Shown one piece after another: positions 43,761 through 44,618 of a stretch of DNA of 44,618 bases (the first letter of the stretch is position 1; each line of letters begins with the position of its first letter). Made by a program: the position numbers and the translations under genes. Origin of the DNA: Promethearchaeia archaeon (GTDB lineage: Archaea > Asgardarchaeota > Lokiarchaeia > Sigyniarchaeales > SOKP01); contig JAHQWL010000039.1 in NCBI GenBank assembly GCA_029856155.1, positions 1 to 44,618 on the forward strand, written 5' to 3'. Under the pieces are notes generated by a model. It was not told the origin of the DNA. It did no database searches and saw nothing but the letters and a program-made list of their open reading frames with translations.

Positions 43761-44618
43761 TTATTCCGCATAAAAAGAACTAGGGTGACAATTAACAAAT
43801 AAGTAAATAAAGAGAATGGGATAATATATTGTAAATAATGAATAGTACCACGGGAAAAACGTCACACTATAATAAAAATGGAACACATTTAGCCAACTTA
43901 TTCCAAAAGTAATATAGTACATTACTTTTAATTTAAATTTATCCTCAGGAGATTTTGTTTTCATAACTATAAATAGAATTAGAGGAAGTAGGTAAAGAAT
44001 AGAGTGATTCCATATATCGATATAACCAATCAAAGATATTAAAACTGAAAGTGCTAAATAATAAATTAAATCATTTCTTTTGGTTAAAAAATGATAGTAA
44101 AGAATTGAAAATAAAATTCCAATTATTAATAAAAATAAAATTGTTGGATGAATATTGAAAATTCTTGAGAGAAAGGTGGTTAAACTATCTGATAAAACAT
44201 TGAATATGTATATATGATGAAAATTATTTTGAATAAATCCAAAAAGTAAGGATGGATATATAACAAACAATATTACATTTAGAAAAAACATTACAAAACT
44301 AGGGAGAATTCTGAGAAATGAAGATGTTTTAATTTGTATTTGAGATTTATTAATTCTTACATCAATTAGAAAAGGTAACACAATTAAAACTGTTGGTTTT
44401 AGCATTATTGCCATAACAATAAAAGCCCCACCAATAAGATTGTTACGAAATTCATTTTCTTTCTTTTTAAAATAATAATATCCTAACAAAACGGTTAACA
44501 TAACAGTAATTGACGTTTGAATTTGAAGGTATAATATAATGTTGTAAGGTACTAATATTATAAACCCAATACAATAAAACAGCCATATATATTCCTTATC
44601 ATTATGATTGAAATAATC
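43761..44618 (-). CDS. GT-C-like polytopic membrane protein, 3' part only
   Basis: The frame stays open from the right edge of the window (44618) to the stop at 43761, giving at least 286 residues. An internal ATG at 44501 is not the start, because the upstream codons also encode hydrophobic sequence (EYIWLFYCIGFIILVPYN). About eight membrane segments are visible. The motif GGAFIVMAIMLKPTVLIVLPFLID resembles the K-P/K-Q helix of DUF2029/GT-C mannosyltransferases and of the next gene. The N-terminal acidic loop that would settle the family is outside the window. Confidence 0.6.
   Translation of the reverse strand, partial: DYFNHNDKEYIWLFYCIGFIILVPYNIILYLQIQTSITVMLTVLLGYYYFKKKENEFRNNLIGGAFIVMAIMLKPTVLIVLPFLIDVRINKSQIQIKTSSFLRILPSFVMFFLNVILFVIYPSLLFGFIQNNFHHIYIFNVLSDSLTTFLSRIFNIHPTILFLLIIGILFSILYYHFLTKRNDLIYYLALSVLISLIGYIDIWNHSILYLLPLILFIVMKTKSPEDKFKLKVMYYITFGISWLNVFHFYYSVTFFPWYYSLFTIYYPILFIYLFVNCHPSSFYAE

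Overview
The window is AT-rich DNA from an archaeon, most likely an Asgard archaeon of the Lokiarchaeia-like (Promethearchaeota) type. General archaeal marks are an Alba protein, a HerA-NurA-Mre11-Rad50 end-resection operon, a Taw2 wyosine enzyme, a His-type signal peptidase I and a DUF35/thiolase pair. Marks pointing more specifically to Asgard are a short gelsolin-like protein, an IFT52/GIFT-like protein and many small conserved proteins of unknown role. The lineage call is inference from gene content; there is no rRNA in the window. I found no tRNA, CRISPR array, insertion sequence or prophage.

Layout. 1-790: the 5' part of an acyl-CoA synthetase on the minus strand, cut by the window edge. 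922-5290: four plus-strand genes (Taw2, a GIFT-domain protein, a Trm11-like tRNA methylase, endonuclease III). 5373-10126: a rhomboid protease, a PIMT-like methyltransferase, a minus-strand pair (ICMT-like membrane methyltransferase, then a PfpI/DJ-1 protein), a UroD-like protein and a small acidic protein. 10224-14378: a large intracellular beta-sandwich protein, a cysteine-rich protein, a degenerate Mrr-like protein and a gelsolin-like protein. 14484-24286: a DNA-repair block with a nucleotidyltransferase-like protein, a UvrD/PcrA-type helicase, then HerA, NurA, Mre11 and Rad50. 24347-26560 (minus strand): a short histone-fold protein, Alba, a small membrane protein and signal peptidase I. 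26739-32352: a zinc-ribbon protein, a lipid-kinase-like protein and a methyltransferase on the plus strand, then a membrane-anchored M28 peptidase and a thiolase/DUF35 pair on the minus strand. 32603-44618: a cell-surface locus with an acyltransferase-3 protein, four polytopic GT-C-like proteins, a 1683-residue membrane-anchored protein with two beta-propellers, and a DUF998-like membrane protein.

How genes may work together. HerA/NurA with Mre11/Rad50 resect double-strand breaks, and the helicase just upstream may join them. The 32.6-44.6 kb locus looks like surface glycan synthesis next to one of its likely glycosylated surface proteins. Thiolase and DUF35, with acyl-CoA synthetase elsewhere in the window, point to acyl-CoA metabolism.

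Most notable observation. Three genes (PfpI at 7817, NurA at 19634, M28 peptidase at 30577) have a strong Shine-Dalgarno motif and a conserved-looking N-terminus, but no ATG, GTG or TTG at the right place. In each, an ATT or ATA codon lies exactly six bases after GGTGA. That is the same spacing as for the ATG start of the DUF35 gene. This suggests genuine AUU/AUA initiation, which standard gene callers miss.
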